This document shows positions 1 to 9,227 of a DNA stretch of 64,000 nt, piece after piece. This DNA comes from an uncultured Hyphomicrobiales bacterium (lineage in GTDB: Bacteria; Pseudomonadota; Alphaproteobacteria; Rhizobiales; Devosiaceae). The position numbers were made by a program, and so were the translations under genes. The stretch's first letter is position 1; every line of letters begins with the position of its first letter. The stretch is from assembly GCA_903842455.1 (NCBI GenBank), contig CAIMLX010000192.1, positions 1 to 64,000 on the forward strand. Reading direction: 5' to 3'. The notes beneath the pieces are model-generated. The model was not told the origin of the DNA. It did not search any database and saw only the letters and a list, made by a program, of their open reading frames with translations.

Positions 1-8
1 AGAGAAAG

Positions 9-98
9 TGGCGGAGAGAAAGGGATTCGAACCCTTGAGACGGTTCCCCGCCTACACACTTTCCAGGCGTGCGCCTTCGACCACTCGGCCATCTCTCC
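9..98 (-). tRNA. tRNA-Ser (anticodon GGA)
   Basis: Reverse strand reads GGAGAGATGGCCGAGTGG...CTGGAAA...GGTTCGAATCCC...TCTCTCCGCCA: 7-bp acceptor stem, T-loop GGTTCGAATCC, long variable arm, encoded CCA, GGA in the anticodon loop. Confidence 0.95.
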
Positions 99-304
99 GC
101 TGACAGCTTGCGCTATCCGCCTCGGCCGGTTGAAGGGCAGGAGTGGTGGTCGAACCGCTCCAGAGGCGCGGCGCAATATACTCATCGACGTCCTCATAGC
201 AAGCCGTGTGTGACGCTTGTCTTGTGTGCAAGGCGACGGCCGTGGCAGAAGGGCGGTGCGCCGACATGGGCGCACAGGCGAAAGCGGCAGCGACTGGACG
301 GCGG

Positions 305-628
305 ATGCGGCTCATTCTGCGGATATTGGGCACCTGGCTCCTCGGCGTCGCGCTGATCCTGCTGATCATCGACGGCACCCGCTCGCTCGGCGCCAATGCG
401 CTGGTGTTCACCGCGTTCGGCGATGCCTGGACCTGGCTGAACGCCGAGAGCCTCGTGGCAACGCGCGCCTTCCTCACCAGCCGCTTCTTCGGGCCGGTGC
501 TGGAGCCGACCATCGCAGCGCTGCTGACCTTCCCCAGCTGGGCCGTGCTGGCCGTGCCGGGCGTGCTACTCGCCTGGATGGGACGATCGCGCCGGACCCG
601 CATGTTCGTGCAGCATGACCAGATCTGA
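305..628 (+). CDS. small membrane protein, unknown function
   Basis: ORF 206..628 with hydrophobic helices (RILGTWLLGVALILLIIDGTRS); internal ATG start preferred; overlaps the next gene. Confidence 0.6.
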   Translation: MRLILRILGTWLLGVALILLIIDGTRSLGANALVFTAFGDAWTWLNAESLVATRAFLTSRFFGPVLEPTIAALLTFPSWAVLAVPGVLLAWMGRSRRTRMFVQHDQI

Positions 629-980
629 CCTGCACAACCCGAAGGACTTCGCGGCCTTTGTGACAGGCCTGCCGGCGGTGACGCTCAATCCGCAATGGGG
701 CTCGCAGGTCGCCAAGGTTGGCGGCAAGGCGTTCTGCCTGCTCGGCGACGGGCCGGACGGCGGGGCAGGGTCGATCGTCTTCAAGGTCAGCGAGATCGCC
801 TTCGATGGGCTGGTCGAGCTCGAGGGGATCGGGCAGGCGGCGTATTTCGCCAAGCGGCAATGGGTGAGCGTGGCCCCGGGCGCGCTCGAACCGGATCTGC
901 TCGAGGGCTATATCCGCCAGTCGTATGCGCTGGTGACGGCCAAGCTGACGCGCAAGCTGCGGGCTGAACTGGGGCTATGA
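615..980 (+). CDS. MmcQ/YjbR family DNA-binding protein
   Basis: 121 aa, YjbR-like fold motifs (GGKAFCLLGD, YIRQSYALVTAKLTRKLRAELGL). Confidence 0.75.
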   Translation: MTRSDLHNPKDFAAFVTGLPAVTLNPQWGSQVAKVGGKAFCLLGDGPDGGAGSIVFKVSEIAFDGLVELEGIGQAAYFAKRQWVSVAPGALEPDLLEGYIRQSYALVTAKLTRKLRAELGL

Positions 981-2750
981 GCCGACGCTGAAGCTGCGCA
1001 GCGCACTTCCGGATGGCGACGTTTCGGTGAGCCAGCCGGGGAGTTCGCCGGCGTCCAGGAGCTTGACGAAAGAGTCGGGCGCTGCGGCGGGCAGGCCACG
1101 CATCTCGGGCATGGCCGGGCAGACCACGACGAGCGAAATCCCGCGGTCGGCGAGGATTTGCCGGGCCTCTTCGATCGGCTCGTTGAAGAACCTGAAGCTG
1201 TCGCGCACCCCGTCCTGGTTGCGGTGGTAGGGCGCGGCGACCACGGCGTGCGGGGTGAACAGCAGGATATGCGAGCCGAGGTCGACAGGGCTCATGATCC
1301 GCGTCGCCGGCAAGGCGGCGAGCGCGGTGAAGGCAACGGGCTGGCGGCACGCCGTTTCGGTCGGGGCTGCAGTCTCGGTGATGGGCGCGGTCTCGTCGGG
1401 GGTGGCGATGGCCGTAGCGGTGCCGACGATGACAGCGAGGCCGAGGCCGGCAAAGCCGATCCAGCTGCCGACAAGACCGAGGATGCTGCCGATGCTGGAG
1501 CGCCTGAGGTAGCGCGCCCGGGCGGCGACGATCAGGGCTGCCCCGGCGGGGACGGCGAGGCTGGTGGCGAAGCGGCCGGCCCGCACCTGCACCAGTGCCA
1601 CCAGAACCGCGATGGCAAGGAAGCAGGCATAGGCGATCCATTTCGGCCGCCGCTCGGCGTCGCCGCGGATGATGGCCCAGACGGCGACGGCAAGGGCGAG
1701 CAGGGCAGGGACGCTGACGGCGATGACATAGACCGGGTTGTTGAAAAGCGCGACGTGCGTCGGCTGCGCTTCCTCGATCCGGTCGAGCCAGTTCTGCACC
1801 AGCCACGGATCGAGCGCGGCGTATGGGCCGCGCAGGCATTGCGGGAACAGGCCGGCGACGATGGCCACCAGCGCCGCGCCGGCAACTGCTCCCGCGATCA
1901 GCCGGGAGCGCCAGCCAGCGAGCCGCAGCAGCGACAGTGCCGCGAAGGCGAGGCCGGTACCGAGTGCGGCGACGGCGTAGACGCTCGAGATGGCGTCGCA
2001 GGCCGGGACCAGCCAACGGTCGGGCGGCAGCGCCAGGGCGAGGCAGGCAAGGCTCGCGCCGCCAAACGCCATGCCGAACCAGCGCAGGGCCGACGCGTGC
2101 CGGCCGTCGATCACCCAGAGCAGGCCGAAGGCGAGGATGGCGGAGACGACGCCTGGGAGGCTTTCGATGCCGATGGCGATGGCGATCGCCGCGGCGATGC
2201 CGGCCCAGATGGCACGGCGTGGCCGGTCCGATGCGCCCACGGTCGAGACGGCCATGACGAGGAGCAGGAGGATCTGCGCCGAGTGGTGATCCAGCCGGCC
2301 CGGTGGGAAATCGGCGAGAGTGATGAGGGAGAAGGCGGGGAGCGCGAGGCCCGGCAGCAGACCGTCGGGCCCGGCGAGGCGGATCGACAGCTTGGCCGAA
2401 AGCCAGAACAATCCGAGCAGCATGATCAGTGGCCAGGCATAGGCGGCGCCGGTTTCGGCACCAGCGCCGAGGAAGGGACGGAGGACGAGGATCAGGCCGG
2501 CAATCGGGGCATCGACGAGCCGCGACCAGTGCATCGAAGCGCCATAGGGCGTGTCGAGCCGGTGCTGGGTGAGGTCGTACCAGGCCTGGCCGCCGAGCAG
2601 GTCGCGAACCTGCACCAGGCGCATGGCGTCGTCGGTGTCGGCAATCAGCGGCGTGCCGCCATAGATGGAGCGCAGGATGAGGCCGGCCGCAGTGACGACG
2701 AAGAAGGCAGCCAGCAGGCGCCAGTCGATCCGCTCCGTCCTTGCATCCAT
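975..2750 (-). CDS. polytopic membrane protein, GT39/oligosaccharyltransferase-like
   Basis: 591 aa with many TM segments; N-terminal IADTDDAMRLVQVRDLLGGQAWYDLTQHRL motif. Confidence 0.7.
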   Translation of the reverse strand: MDARTERIDWRLLAAFFVVTAAGLILRSIYGGTPLIADTDDAMRLVQVRDLLGGQAWYDLTQHRLDTPYGASMHWSRLVDAPIAGLILVLRPFLGAGAETGAAYAWPLIMLLGLFWLSAKLSIRLAGPDGLLPGLALPAFSLITLADFPPGRLDHHSAQILLLLVMAVSTVGASDRPRRAIWAGIAAAIAIAIGIESLPGVVSAILAFGLLWVIDGRHASALRWFGMAFGGASLACLALALPPDRWLVPACDAISSVYAVAALGTGLAFAALSLLRLAGWRSRLIAGAVAGAALVAIVAGLFPQCLRGPYAALDPWLVQNWLDRIEEAQPTHVALFNNPVYVIAVSVPALLALAVAVWAIIRGDAERRPKWIAYACFLAIAVLVALVQVRAGRFATSLAVPAGAALIVAARARYLRRSSIGSILGLVGSWIGFAGLGLAVIVGTATAIATPDETAPITETAAPTETACRQPVAFTALAALPATRIMSPVDLGSHILLFTPHAVVAAPYHRNQDGVRDSFRFFNEPIEEARQILADRGISLVVVCPAMPEMRGLPAAAPDSFVKLLDAGELPGWLTETSPSGSALRSFSVGS

Positions 2751-2865
2751 TTGGGCCCCCGCTACCCGATGACTAGCTGCGGCCGCTTAAGATCGGCTGA
2801 AGGCGAGCGTTGACGGCAGCGCACGCACCCCCTTTACTGCCCCGGCAACATGCGGGGGGCATGAA

Positions 2866-3132
2866 ATGGTTGCGGGACTGCTTTACATCGTCGGGCTCAT
2901 TGCGACGCTCGTCACCATCGTGATGGTCGGCTACTCGGCGCCGACGCTGATCCAGGGCTTCCTGGCCGCGATCGACGGGCCGTCGGCAGACTATATCGGC
3001 GCCGCATCGACGTTCGCCCGCGGGCTGAGCTGGGCCCTCGCACCGTTTGTGGGCGGGCTGGTGATCATGGGGATCGGGCGGATCATCTTCCTGCTTGGCG
3101 CCATCAATCGGGCGCTGCGCGGCACCCCCTGA
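2866..3132 (+). CDS. small membrane protein, unknown
   Basis: 88 aa ORF with TM segments. Confidence 0.6.
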   Translation: MVAGLLYIVGLIATLVTIVMVGYSAPTLIQGFLAAIDGPSADYIGAASTFARGLSWALAPFVGGLVIMGIGRIIFLLGAINRALRGTP

Positions 3133-3140
3133 ACGTCAGA

Positions 3141-3162
3141 AGGGCGGCCGTCGGGCCGCCCT
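3141..3162. terminator. GC hairpin between convergent genes (possible bidirectional terminator)
   Basis: AGGGCGGCC-GTCG-GGCCGCCCT, 9-bp perfect stem; no clear T-run. Confidence 0.5.
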
Positions 3163-3185
3163 CGCTGGTTGCCGCTACTGTCGCG

Positions 3186-3821
3186 TCAGCTGCGCGGCTG
3201 GGGCACGATGCGCAGGTAGGGCTTCAGCGTCTTCCAGCCTTCGGGGTATTTCTCGCGCGCCGCCTCGTCGGAGACGGCAGGGACGATGATGACGTCCTCA
3301 CCGGCTTTCCAGTTCACCGGGGTCGCGACCTGGTGCTTGGCGGTGAGCTGCAGGCTGTCGATGACGCGCAGCACCTCGTCGAAGTTGCGGCCGGTCGACG
3401 CGGGGTACTCGATCTTGAGCTTCACCTTCTTGTCCGGTCCGATCACGAACACCGAGCGCACCGTCAGCGAGTTGTCGGCGTTGGGATGGATCATCTCGTA
3501 TTTGCGCGCCACTTCCTGACCCTGGTCGGCGATCAGCGGGAAGTTGAGGGCGGTGCCCTGGGTCTCGGCAATGTCGGCGGCCCAGCCGGCATGGTTCTCC
3601 AGCTTGTCGACCGACAGACCCAGCACCTTGACGCCGCGCTTGTCGAACTCCGGCTTCAGCTTGGCGGTGTAGCCCAGCTCGGTGGTGCAGACCGGGGTGA
3701 AGTTCTTCGGGTGCGAGAACAGCACCGCCCAGTGGCCATCGATGTAGTCATGAAAGTGGATGTGGCCTTCGGTGGTCTCGGCCTCGAAATCCGGGGCGGT
3801 GTCGCCGATGAGAATTGCCAT
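3186..3821 (-). CDS. peroxiredoxin (1-Cys, Prx6-like)
   Basis: 211 aa; HPKNFTPVCTTELG active site, Prx6-type C-terminus (WKAGEDVIIVPAVSDEAAREKYPEGWKTLKPYLR). Confidence 0.93.
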   Translation of the reverse strand: MAILIGDTAPDFEAETTEGHIHFHDYIDGHWAVLFSHPKNFTPVCTTELGYTAKLKPEFDKRGVKVLGLSVDKLENHAGWAADIAETQGTALNFPLIADQGQEVARKYEMIHPNADNSLTVRSVFVIGPDKKVKLKIEYPASTGRNFDEVLRVIDSLQLTAKHQVATPVNWKAGEDVIIVPAVSDEAAREKYPEGWKTLKPYLRIVPQPRS

Positions 3822-3990
3822 GGGTTAAATCTCCTGGTTCACGGGTGGTCCCCGTTTGTTTGCCGACACTATCGGATGGGCACGACGCCGAAGCGACGGT
3901 GCGGCTTGGAATCTTTTTGTGTTTTGCCGTCAAGGCGAAACAATGCCTACCCCGCAGGACGGGGCGTGACGCAAAATCCCGCAGCCTGGC

Positions 3991-4179
3991 TCACATGAGG
4001 GCAGGCAGGATGGCCTGATCGAAGGCGAGAACGAAGGCCATCGGAGCAAGCGCGAGGGCCAGTGCGGTGGGCTGGCTGACCCTGCCGATGCGGGCGATGA
4101 GGAACAGCACCGTGATCAGCAGGACCGATGCGAACAGCGAGCCTGCAAAGCTCTGCACTGGTTCGTACCACACCGGCAT
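3991..4179 (-). CDS. small membrane protein, unknown
   Basis: 62 aa ORF with two hydrophobic segments. Confidence 0.45.
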   Translation of the reverse strand: MPVWYEPVQSFAGSLFASVLLITVLFLIARIGRVSQPTALALALAPMAFVLAFDQAILPALM

Positions 4180-4278
4180 CGTCGCCTCCCTCGCTCCAGG
4201 AATGGAGCAAGGGCCATTTCGCGCGCGGGAGCTTTCGCTGGTGTTCCCACGACCCGGGGGGTTTGAGGCGAATTGTGC

Positions 4279-4809
4279 CTATTGCGCCGGTGCCACGCCG
4301 CCGGCGATGCCCTGCGGCGCACCTCTGGTCCAGGTGACCTGGGAATCGTTCAGGGGCACCACCGACAGACTCATCTTGCCCGAGCCCTGCTGCAGTTCGC
4401 GGGCATGAGCGAGGTAGACAAGCGCGTTGTTGGTGGCGTCATAGATGCGCGACACACGCAGGCTCTTCCAGATCAGCGAGCGGTTTTGCTTGAAGATCTC
4501 CTCGCCACCACGGTTGAGGTTGATGTCGCCGACGGTAATCGGGCCACTGGCGCTGCAGTCGACCGCCGAATAGGACGGGTCCTCGAACCAGTTGCCCTGC
4601 TGCAGCCGGTCGAGCAGCGAGCGGTTGAAATAGGCCACGTGACAGACGACGCCCTGTACCTCGGGGTCGGGGATGGCCTCGACGGCGATGTCGTTGCCGG
4701 TCCAGTCGACGCCGACGCTGCCGACATTGGTCGCGTTGTTGTTGCCGCACGCGGCGAGCACGCCGGTGAGGCCGAGAACGAGACCGAGAGTGGCGAGGCG
4801 CTTCAGCAT
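4279..4809 (-). CDS. creA: CreA family protein (lipobox-containing)
   Basis: DWTGNDIAVEAIPDPEVQGVVCHV...FEDPS...VDCSASGPI signature of CreA. Confidence 0.85.
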   Translation of the reverse strand: MLKRLATLGLVLGLTGVLAACGNNNATNVGSVGVDWTGNDIAVEAIPDPEVQGVVCHVAYFNRSLLDRLQQGNWFEDPSYSAVDCSASGPITVGDINLNRGGEEIFKQNRSLIWKSLRVSRIYDATNNALVYLAHARELQQGSGKMSLSVVPLNDSQVTWTRGAPQGIAGGVAPAQ

Positions 4810-4891
4810 TGGCGGGGGTCCCTATGGAATGCGGGTGAACAACGCCGCAGCATGTGGGGGCCGATGTGCCCTCACGCAAGCGTTACGGCCG

Positions 4892-5206
4892 TTATTGTGA
4901 CCCCGCTTTCGCCGCCGGGCCGTGCGGGCGGTCGACGTGGCCGAGGTCGCGGTCGGGGTCGATGCTGTCGCGGACCAGTTGCTTGATCTGCCTGGCGTCG
5001 GGGAAGCCGCCATCGCGCTTGCGCTCCCAGACGAGTTCGTCGTCGAGGTGGATCTCGAAAATGCCGCCGGTGCCGGGCTTCAGGGTGACTTCGCCCATCT
5101 CGAGGCTGAAGGTCGAGAGCACTTCCTGCGCCATCCAGGCAGCGCGCAGCAGCCAGTTGCACTGCGTGCAGTAGGTGATGACGAGATGCGGCTTTGCTTC
5201 ACTCAT
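4892..5206 (-). CDS. SelT/SelW/SelH (Rdx) family protein, Cys form
   Basis: ITYCTQCNWLLRAAWMAQE; CxxC redox motif. Confidence 0.85.
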   Translation of the reverse strand: MSEAKPHLVITYCTQCNWLLRAAWMAQEVLSTFSLEMGEVTLKPGTGGIFEIHLDDELVWERKRDGGFPDARQIKQLVRDSIDPDRDLGHVDRPHGPAAKAGSQ

Positions 5207-5213
5207 GGTACGC

Positions 5214-5759
5214 TCAGATCTGCGGATCGCCCCAGGTGGAGAAGACGTTGGTGGGCAGCACGAGGATGTCGGAATTGTCCTCGTCGTTTTCCTGCTGCTT
5301 GAGGGCGACGAGTTGTGCGGTGGTGGCGTTGACGCGCTGGGCGAGCAGGCGGGCGATCTGCAGCAGCCACGACGGATGCTGCTCGAGCACGGTCAGCGCA
5401 TCGTCAATCATATAGAGCTGCACGTCGGTGACGGCCCGCACGCTGGCCGAGGCCGGGCGGTCGAGAAGCACCCCCATTTCGCCGAAGATGGCGCCCGGCT
5501 GGCGGGTGGAGGCGACGAACTTGCCGTCGCGCAGCACCTCGATCTCGCCCTCTTTGAGGACGATCAGGCTGCCGGTCTTGCTGCCTTGCCGGATCAGCTC
5601 GGCGCCCGACGGGTAGAAATCGAACTTCAGCCAGCCCTGGTTGTCGTCGGCCACGATGCGATGCTCCTGTTGCTCAATGCGATGGTAACCGAGCTTCTCG
5701 AGGTCGGATAGCGGCGGCCGTGGCGGTGATAGACGCCCCGACGAGGCCGCTGTGACCAT
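5214..5759 (-). CDS. cyclic nucleotide-binding domain protein
   Basis: cNMP-binding domain pattern (GSLIVLKEGEIEVLRDGKFVASTRQPGAIFGEMGVLLDRPASASVRA). Confidence 0.8.
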   Translation of the reverse strand: MVTAASSGRLSPPRPPLSDLEKLGYHRIEQQEHRIVADDNQGWLKFDFYPSGAELIRQGSKTGSLIVLKEGEIEVLRDGKFVASTRQPGAIFGEMGVLLDRPASASVRAVTDVQLYMIDDALTVLEQHPSWLLQIARLLAQRVNATTAQLVALKQQENDEDNSDILVLPTNVFSTWGDPQI

Positions 5760-5915
5760 GCCGCAAATGAAAGACCGCCCGGACGGGGGCGGTCCGGGCG
5801 GCCTGAGCCGGCGTTCGAGGGCAGAGCGCCAGCGAGCTTTGTCGCTCGATCACCCTAACGCTTGAGGTGGTCCCGGGTTCCACATAAACCTCCGACCGGT
5901 CGCGGGAGATTTGAC

Positions 5916-6878
5916 GTGAGCATCGAAATGGATGGAAACCGCGGGCGCTGGCAACTGCTCGACCTCGCGCGGGGCGTCGCGATCCTCCTGATGGTGGTGT
6001 TTCACCTGGCGTGGGACCTCTATTATTTCGGCTACTCCAGCATTGATGTGACGGAGGTGACTGGCTGGGTGGTGTTCCAGAAGTCGATCCTCACCAGTTT
6101 CCTGCTGCTGGTCGGCATGGGGCTGGTGCTCGGGCACGGCAATGGGGTGCGCTGGCGGGCGTTCTGGCGACGCTGGGCGTTTCTGGTGGTCGCCGCGCTG
6201 CTGACGACGGCGGGGACGTACTGGATGTTCCCCGACTACTTCGTGTTCTTCGGCGTGCTCCACGCCATCGCGCTGTTCTCGCTGCTGGCCCTGCCGTTCC
6301 TGCGCCTGCGCTGGCGGATCACCGCGGCGCTGGGCGTGGCGGTGATTGTCGCGAACTTCGCCTTCAACGATGTCGCTTTCGAGCAGCGCAGCCTCGCATG
6401 GATCGGCTTCTGGCCGACCTCGCCCCCCACCAGCGACGTGGTGCCGATCTTCCCCTGGTTCGGTGTGGTCCTGCTGGGCGTCGCCCTGATGCGGCTGCTT
6501 CTCGCATCGCGGTTTGCTGCCGGGCTGCGCTCGTGGCGGTCCGCGCTGCCTGTCGCGCAGGGTCTGGCCGTCCTCGGACGCTGGAGCCTGCCGTTCTACC
6601 TGCTGCACCAGCCGGTGATCATCGGGGTGCTGTACGGGCTGATGCTGATCCAGCCACCGGTGCTGGCGCCGCCGATCGTCGGCGACGTCGCCGGCTTCAC
6701 GGCGAGCTGCAACACCAGCTGTGGCGCCAATGGCTGGGCGGCCGGCCAGTGCAATACCTACTGCGACTGTGCGCTGGAGCAGATCGAGGCCGGCAATCTG
6801 TGGGAGAGGCTGACCGATCCAGCCGCTCCGGAAGTCGCGCAACTGCGGGACCTGTGCACCGCGATGCACCTCGAGTAG
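5916..6878 (+). CDS. DUF1624 / heparan-alpha-glucosaminide N-acetyltransferase-like membrane protein with Cys-rich C-terminus
   Basis: GTG start with SD GGGAG; LLDLARGVAILLMVVFHLAWDLYYFGY; multiple TM; tail CNTSC...CNTYCDC...C. Confidence 0.8.
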   Translation: MSIEMDGNRGRWQLLDLARGVAILLMVVFHLAWDLYYFGYSSIDVTEVTGWVVFQKSILTSFLLLVGMGLVLGHGNGVRWRAFWRRWAFLVVAALLTTAGTYWMFPDYFVFFGVLHAIALFSLLALPFLRLRWRITAALGVAVIVANFAFNDVAFEQRSLAWIGFWPTSPPTSDVVPIFPWFGVVLLGVALMRLLLASRFAAGLRSWRSALPVAQGLAVLGRWSLPFYLLHQPVIIGVLYGLMLIQPPVLAPPIVGDVAGFTASCNTSCGANGWAAGQCNTYCDCALEQIEAGNLWERLTDPAAPEVAQLRDLCTAMHLE

Positions 6879-6990
6879 CCGAACTGACGGAGGCACCCGT
6901 CTGCAACTTTTTCCTGAAAGCGCGCCGGCATTCGGGGTGCTATAGCGGGGCACGATGACGGGTGCGGACGCCCGGTGGGGAGTTGAAGAC

Positions 6991-7860
6991 ATGCATATAG
7001 TGGTGACCGGCGGGGCCGGCAATCTCGGCACCAAGGCAATCGAAATGCTGCAGGGTGCAGCCTGGTGCACGAGAATCACCGGGATCGACGTGGTGCCGTT
7101 CGTCGCCACGGGCAAGGCGACCAGCATCGTCGCCGATCTGGTCGATCCCAATGACGAGCGCTGGATCAAGCCGGTGCGCGAGGCGCAGGGCATCGTCCAT
7201 TACGCCTCGGCCAACCCCGCCCCGACCGGCACCTGGGCGGAGTCCGCGGCCTCGTTCGACATGACGGCGAACCTGCTCGAGCAGGCCGGCGGCGATGGCC
7301 CCTGCCGCTTCATCTTCGCCTCGTCCAACCACGCCATGGGCGGCTACAAGGACAACCCGCTGCCGCCCGACGGCAAGCTGCGGATGTCGACCCCGCAGAA
7401 TTCCGGCTCGCGCTACTGGGATGGCGAGATGTATCGCTGGGGCTCCGCCTATGGCGCCACCAAGAGCCTCGGCGAGCGCGTCTGCGCCGCCCGCGCGACC
7501 GCGACGAAGGGCCGGATTACGTCCGTCTCCACCCGCATCGGCTGGTGCCAGCGCGGCGAGAATGTCGCGACGACGCTCATCGGTTCGGGCGGTGGCGACC
7601 GCAACGAGCCGAGCCCCGAGGCGGCGGCCCGCAACATCAAGTGGTACCGCGACATGTGGCTGTCGAACGCCGACCACGCCCGCCTGATCGCTGCCGCGCT
7701 GACCGCCGATGCGAGCCAGTGGCCGGGACCGCACATCGTGGTGTCGGGCATGTCGAACAATGCCGGCATGCCGTGGGACCTGAGCGAGGCGAAGGCCTGG
7801 ATCGGCTACGAGCCGCAGGACGACGTGTGGGCCGACCTGAAGAAAGCCGGCATGGCCTGA
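6991..7860 (+). CDS. NAD(P)-dependent epimerase/dehydrogenase (extended SDR, uronate-dehydrogenase-like)
   Basis: MHIVVTGGAGNLGTKAIEML Rossmann motif; SSNHAMGGYK. Confidence 0.8.
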   Translation: MHIVVTGGAGNLGTKAIEMLQGAAWCTRITGIDVVPFVATGKATSIVADLVDPNDERWIKPVREAQGIVHYASANPAPTGTWAESAASFDMTANLLEQAGGDGPCRFIFASSNHAMGGYKDNPLPPDGKLRMSTPQNSGSRYWDGEMYRWGSAYGATKSLGERVCAARATATKGRITSVSTRIGWCQRGENVATTLIGSGGGDRNEPSPEAAARNIKWYRDMWLSNADHARLIAAALTADASQWPGPHIVVSGMSNNAGMPWDLSEAKAWIGYEPQDDVWADLKKAGMA

Positions 7861-8522
7861 TGCGCCTCCGCGCCGGGCCGAGGCCGATAGCAACGCGGTT
7901 CAGCGGGCCTCACCCTCGCCGGATCCGGCTGGAGGACGTGCCCGGCGAAGCCCGCGACGCATTGCGGCTCGGCATCGAGGCGCTTGCCGAGGCGGGTGCC
8001 ACCGCCTGGGTAACCTACGGCACGCTGCTTGGCCTCGTGCGCGAGGGCCGGCTGCTGCCGCATGACAACGACGTCGATATCGCGGTGATGCCGGTCGCCG
8101 ATGATGCCCCGATCCGGTCCGCGATGGCGGCCCGCGGCCTGACGCTGCTGGTCGACCAAGCGGATTCCGTTGGCACCAGCAAGTTGAAGTTCGTACATGG
8201 ACCGGTGGTGCTCGACCTGTTCTTCGTTCGTGAGGAGGGGGAGATGTGGGCCGATTACTGCACGCTGATGAAGCTCTCGGTGCTGCGCAGCACGCACCCG
8301 CCGGTGGCGATCGAGACCCGGGTGCTCGACGGGCTGACGCTGCCCGTGCCGCGTGATGCCGAAGCCTACCTCGCCCATCTCTATGGTCCGGCGTGGAAGC
8401 AGCCGGTGACGCGCTGGAACTGGTACCTGTCGCCGCCCAACGCCGAGATCATCGTGCACTGGGCCGAGCTGCCGCGGCTGGGCGAGAAGGTATGGCGCTG
8501 GAAACGCGGCCGTCGCCCCTAG
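7860..8522 (+). CDS. LicD family protein (phosphotransferase/nucleotidyltransferase fold)
   Basis: WVTYGTLLGLVREGRLLPHDNDVDIAVMP LicD signature; ATG overlaps the preceding TGA. Confidence 0.75.
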   Translation: MRLRAGPRPIATRFSGPHPRRIRLEDVPGEARDALRLGIEALAEAGATAWVTYGTLLGLVREGRLLPHDNDVDIAVMPVADDAPIRSAMAARGLTLLVDQADSVGTSKLKFVHGPVVLDLFFVREEGEMWADYCTLMKLSVLRSTHPPVAIETRVLDGLTLPVPRDAEAYLAHLYGPAWKQPVTRWNWYLSPPNAEIIVHWAELPRLGEKVWRWKRGRRP

Positions 8523-8980
8523 AGCTTGATGCGCAGGGTGCCGGCCTTCAGCCGCTCGGCGACGCGGGCAACGATGTCTCGCGACGAGATGCCGGTGGTG
8601 TAGGGGACGACCTTCAGGCGCCCGACCGGCACCAGTTCGCCGTACCAGTAGTCGAGCTGCTCGGGGCTCATGTCGTCGGCGTGGCAGACATAGCGGGCGC
8701 CGAAGCTGTCGAGATGCGCGGCGGTCACGTGCAGCGGCACCGGATGCTCGATGACCCGATCGACCAGCCGGCAGGCCCGCACCACCTCGAGCCGCTCGGC
8801 GAAACTGAGGATCGGCGCCGGCTTGTAGCTGGCGACGTCTGCATCGGAGTGAAGACCGACGACCAGCCGGTCGCCGAACGAGCGCGCCTTCTCGAAGAAG
8901 CGGACGTGCCCCATGTGGAACAGGTCGCACACACAATCGACATAGACCCAGACGGGCTGTGCGGGGGCAGGATCAGTCAT
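8519..8980 (-). CDS. cytidylyltransferase family protein, ethanolamine-/choline-phosphate cytidylyltransferase-like
   Basis: VCDLFHMGHVRFFEKARSFGDRLVVGLHSD...K..PILSFAERLEVVRACRLVDRVIEHPV (HxGH CTP-transferase motif). Confidence 0.8.
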   Translation of the reverse strand: MTDPAPAQPVWVYVDCVCDLFHMGHVRFFEKARSFGDRLVVGLHSDADVASYKPAPILSFAERLEVVRACRLVDRVIEHPVPLHVTAAHLDSFGARYVCHADDMSPEQLDYWYGELVPVGRLKVVPYTTGISSRDIVARVAERLKAGTLRIKL

Positions 8981-9227
8981 CTGCGGCGATCCGGAAACAC
9001 TCGGCTGACGTGTGGACTAGCACTTGCGGTGAACCGGCGACAGGTCCGGTGGCACGGACGGTCCGGCAGGGAAGGGCGCCCCACCGAACCGCCTTACGGG
9101 GTCGGCCGCCAATCCGCCCCTCGAGTCTGACAAAGAACCCAGCCCGCCATCTTGCGGCCTGTCCGCCGAACGAAGTGTCGTTCGCCGTGGACAGACCATG
9201 CAGCACCGCAGAACCGCGGGGATAACT

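Noticed and set aside
1158-2813. 551-aa + strand ORF
   Set aside because: Antisense to the GT39-like membrane protein 975-2750; shadow ORF
5775-5801. 10-bp perfect inverted repeat CCGCCCGGAC/GTCCGGGCGG in a divergent intergenic region
   Set aside because: Simple GC palindrome; could be an operator but nothing in the sequence links it to a regulator
9020-9110. SRP RNA-like string (GGTGAACC...CAGGTCCGG)
   Set aside because: Shares two short motifs with bacterial 4.5S RNA but lacks the GGAAGGAAGCAGC tetraloop/symmetric-loop core; treated as coincidence unless an Rfam search says otherwise
9159-9194. Hairpin CTGTCC..CGAACGA-AGTG-TCGTTCG..GGACAG downstream of motB
   Set aside because: Probably a 3' end or leader structure; no T-run and no further evidence for a distinct element
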